Part shown: piece by piece, positions 4,860-5,664 of the stretch
How positions within the stretch are numbered: position 1 is the stretch's first letter
Layout: each line of letters starts with the position of its first letter
NCBI GenBank assembly: GCA_028710055.1
Contig: JAQUSX010000061.1
Coordinates: 1-5,664 of the forward strand
DNA length: 5,664 nucleotides
DNA from: Clostridia bacterium
GTDB lineage: Bacteria > Bacillota > Clostridia > Christensenellales > CAG-314
Direction of reading: 5' to 3'
Position numbers and translations under genes: made by a program
The notes under the pieces: model-generated
Seen by the model: the letters and a program-made list of their open reading frames with translations, nothing else
Databases searched by the model: none
What the model was told of the DNA's origin: nothing

Positions 4860-5664
4860 ATGAGAAACACAAACACAGCTTATATTACGAAAATCGTTTT
4901 GATTTTTGTTTGTTTAACACTGTTGCAAGTGGGAACAGCGTATTTTTTGTACGCGAATTCCGCTTCTATTCTCCATGGCGAATATAGACAAATATCGGAA
5001 ACGGCCTTAAATTCCGCTGCGGAAATAATAGGCGGAAGATTGTCGGAAAATCTTAAAGATTTTGACAGAATTGGCGATACCGAATACATACAGTCAAAAT
5101 ATATAATAAGCGGAGTTTATTTCGACGGCGTTTTAACTGTAAACGGCAGTGCTTATACGCCGACGGTAACCGCGAGACAAAATTTCAGTTCGACAAAAAT
5201 ATGTTTTCACTCGGTGAATGAAATAACGGGCGCGGGCGAAACCGAGCTTTGTATAGTATACGCAAATCAACACATTGACGGCAGCGTTACGATTTTGGTT
5301 CAAACACAAAACGGTTTTTTAAACGATTTTCACGCGGATAGTTTTAACGGCTTTGCTGTAACGGACTCTAAAAGCAAAGTACTGATAAGCGAAACGGTAG
5401 ACTATTCAAGACTAACTGATTTTTGCGCGGGAGATATTTCCCCTGCTTTTACTTCATCTACGGACAGTATTGATATTACCATAGAGGGTGAAAGTCATAT
5501 TCTGTCGGTTAGCCCAATCAAGGTAAATCAAAACGGAGAGATTTTGAATTTGGACTTATTCGCGGCGGGTTATCTTAGCGAAGCTTCCATTACTGAAATT
5601 GTCAGACAAAGTAATATAAAATCCACCGTTTTACTCAGTATATCTTCGTTGGGTATCGGCGGGC
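4860..5664 (+). CDS. Membrane sensor-like protein, N-terminal part (3' truncated by window edge)
   Basis: The frame is open from the ATG at 4860 to the end of the window (268 complete codons). I do not recognise a specific family. A short charged N-terminus leads into a strong transmembrane helix at about residues 9-31 (KIVLIFVCLTLLQVGTAYFL). Next comes a region of about 220 residues, probably extracytoplasmic. It begins with a helical stretch (about 38-68, ISETALNSAAEIIGGRLSENL) and continues into beta-rich sequence. A second hydrophobic segment begins at about 254 (STVLLSISSLGIGG) and is cut by the edge. One helix, a roughly 200-residue outside domain starting with a long helix, and a second helix is the usual plan of Cache-like sensors. 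Such sensors are found on histidine kinases, diguanylate cyclases and chemoreceptors, but the output domain is not visible. The start is supported by AAGGAAGGG 6 bases upstream. It is divergent from the SGNH hydrolase gene. Confidence 0.75.
   Translation, partial: MRNTNTAYITKIVLIFVCLTLLQVGTAYFLYANSASILHGEYRQISETALNSAAEIIGGRLSENLKDFDRIGDTEYIQSKYIISGVYFDGVLTVNGSAYTPTVTARQNFSSTKICFHSVNEITGAGETELCIVYANQHIDGSVTILVQTQNGFLNDFHADSFNGFAVTDSKSKVLISETVDYSRLTDFCAGDISPAFTSSTDSIDITIEGESHILSVSPIKVNQNGEILNLDLFAAGYLSEASITEIVRQSNIKSTVLLSISSLGIGG

Noticed and set aside
4628..5089. Short open frames antisense to the SGNH gene (plus) and to the sensor-like gene (minus)
   Set aside because: Both lie opposite better-supported reading frames and lack ribosome binding sites.

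Overview
The window looks like a replication-origin neighbourhood from a bacterial chromosome, probably a low- to mid-GC member of the Bacillota (Clostridia-like). This rests on the style of DnaA (SDRPPKEI sensor I region and GGRDHTTIMHA box), a 367-residue beta clamp, AGGAGG-type ribosome binding sites and sigma-A-type promoters. I cannot name a genus from sequence alone. No RNA gene, CRISPR array or insertion sequence is visible.

Layout, left to right: the C-terminal three quarters of gltX (glutamyl-tRNA synthetase, +, cut by the left edge); a bidirectional terminator; dnaN (beta sliding clamp, -); a 326-base AT-rich intergenic region; dnaA (+); a second bidirectional terminator; a membrane-anchored SGNH/GDSL-type hydrolase (-); a divergent promoter region; and the N-terminal 268 codons of a membrane sensor-like protein (+, cut by the right edge, no homology recognised).

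The central point is that dnaN and dnaA are divergent, instead of the common co-directional dnaA-dnaN order. The space between them has the marks of oriC: two good DnaA boxes in inverted orientation, several short direct repeats, AT-rich tracts that could be the unwinding element, and a good sigma-A promoter facing each gene. A perfect consensus DnaA box also lies just inside dnaA. DnaA would melt this region and DnaN would be loaded there as the clamp of the replicative polymerase. Both genes would be transcribed away from the origin, with the forks. gltX and the SGNH gene point toward it.

The right-hand third is a separate pair. The SGNH hydrolase and the sensor-like gene diverge from about 134 bases carrying two back-to-back promoters. 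The hydrolase promoter is nearly perfect and sits so close to an ATG that the mRNA may be leaderless. I see no wholly new system here. The points worth checking are the origin architecture and the hydrolase start.
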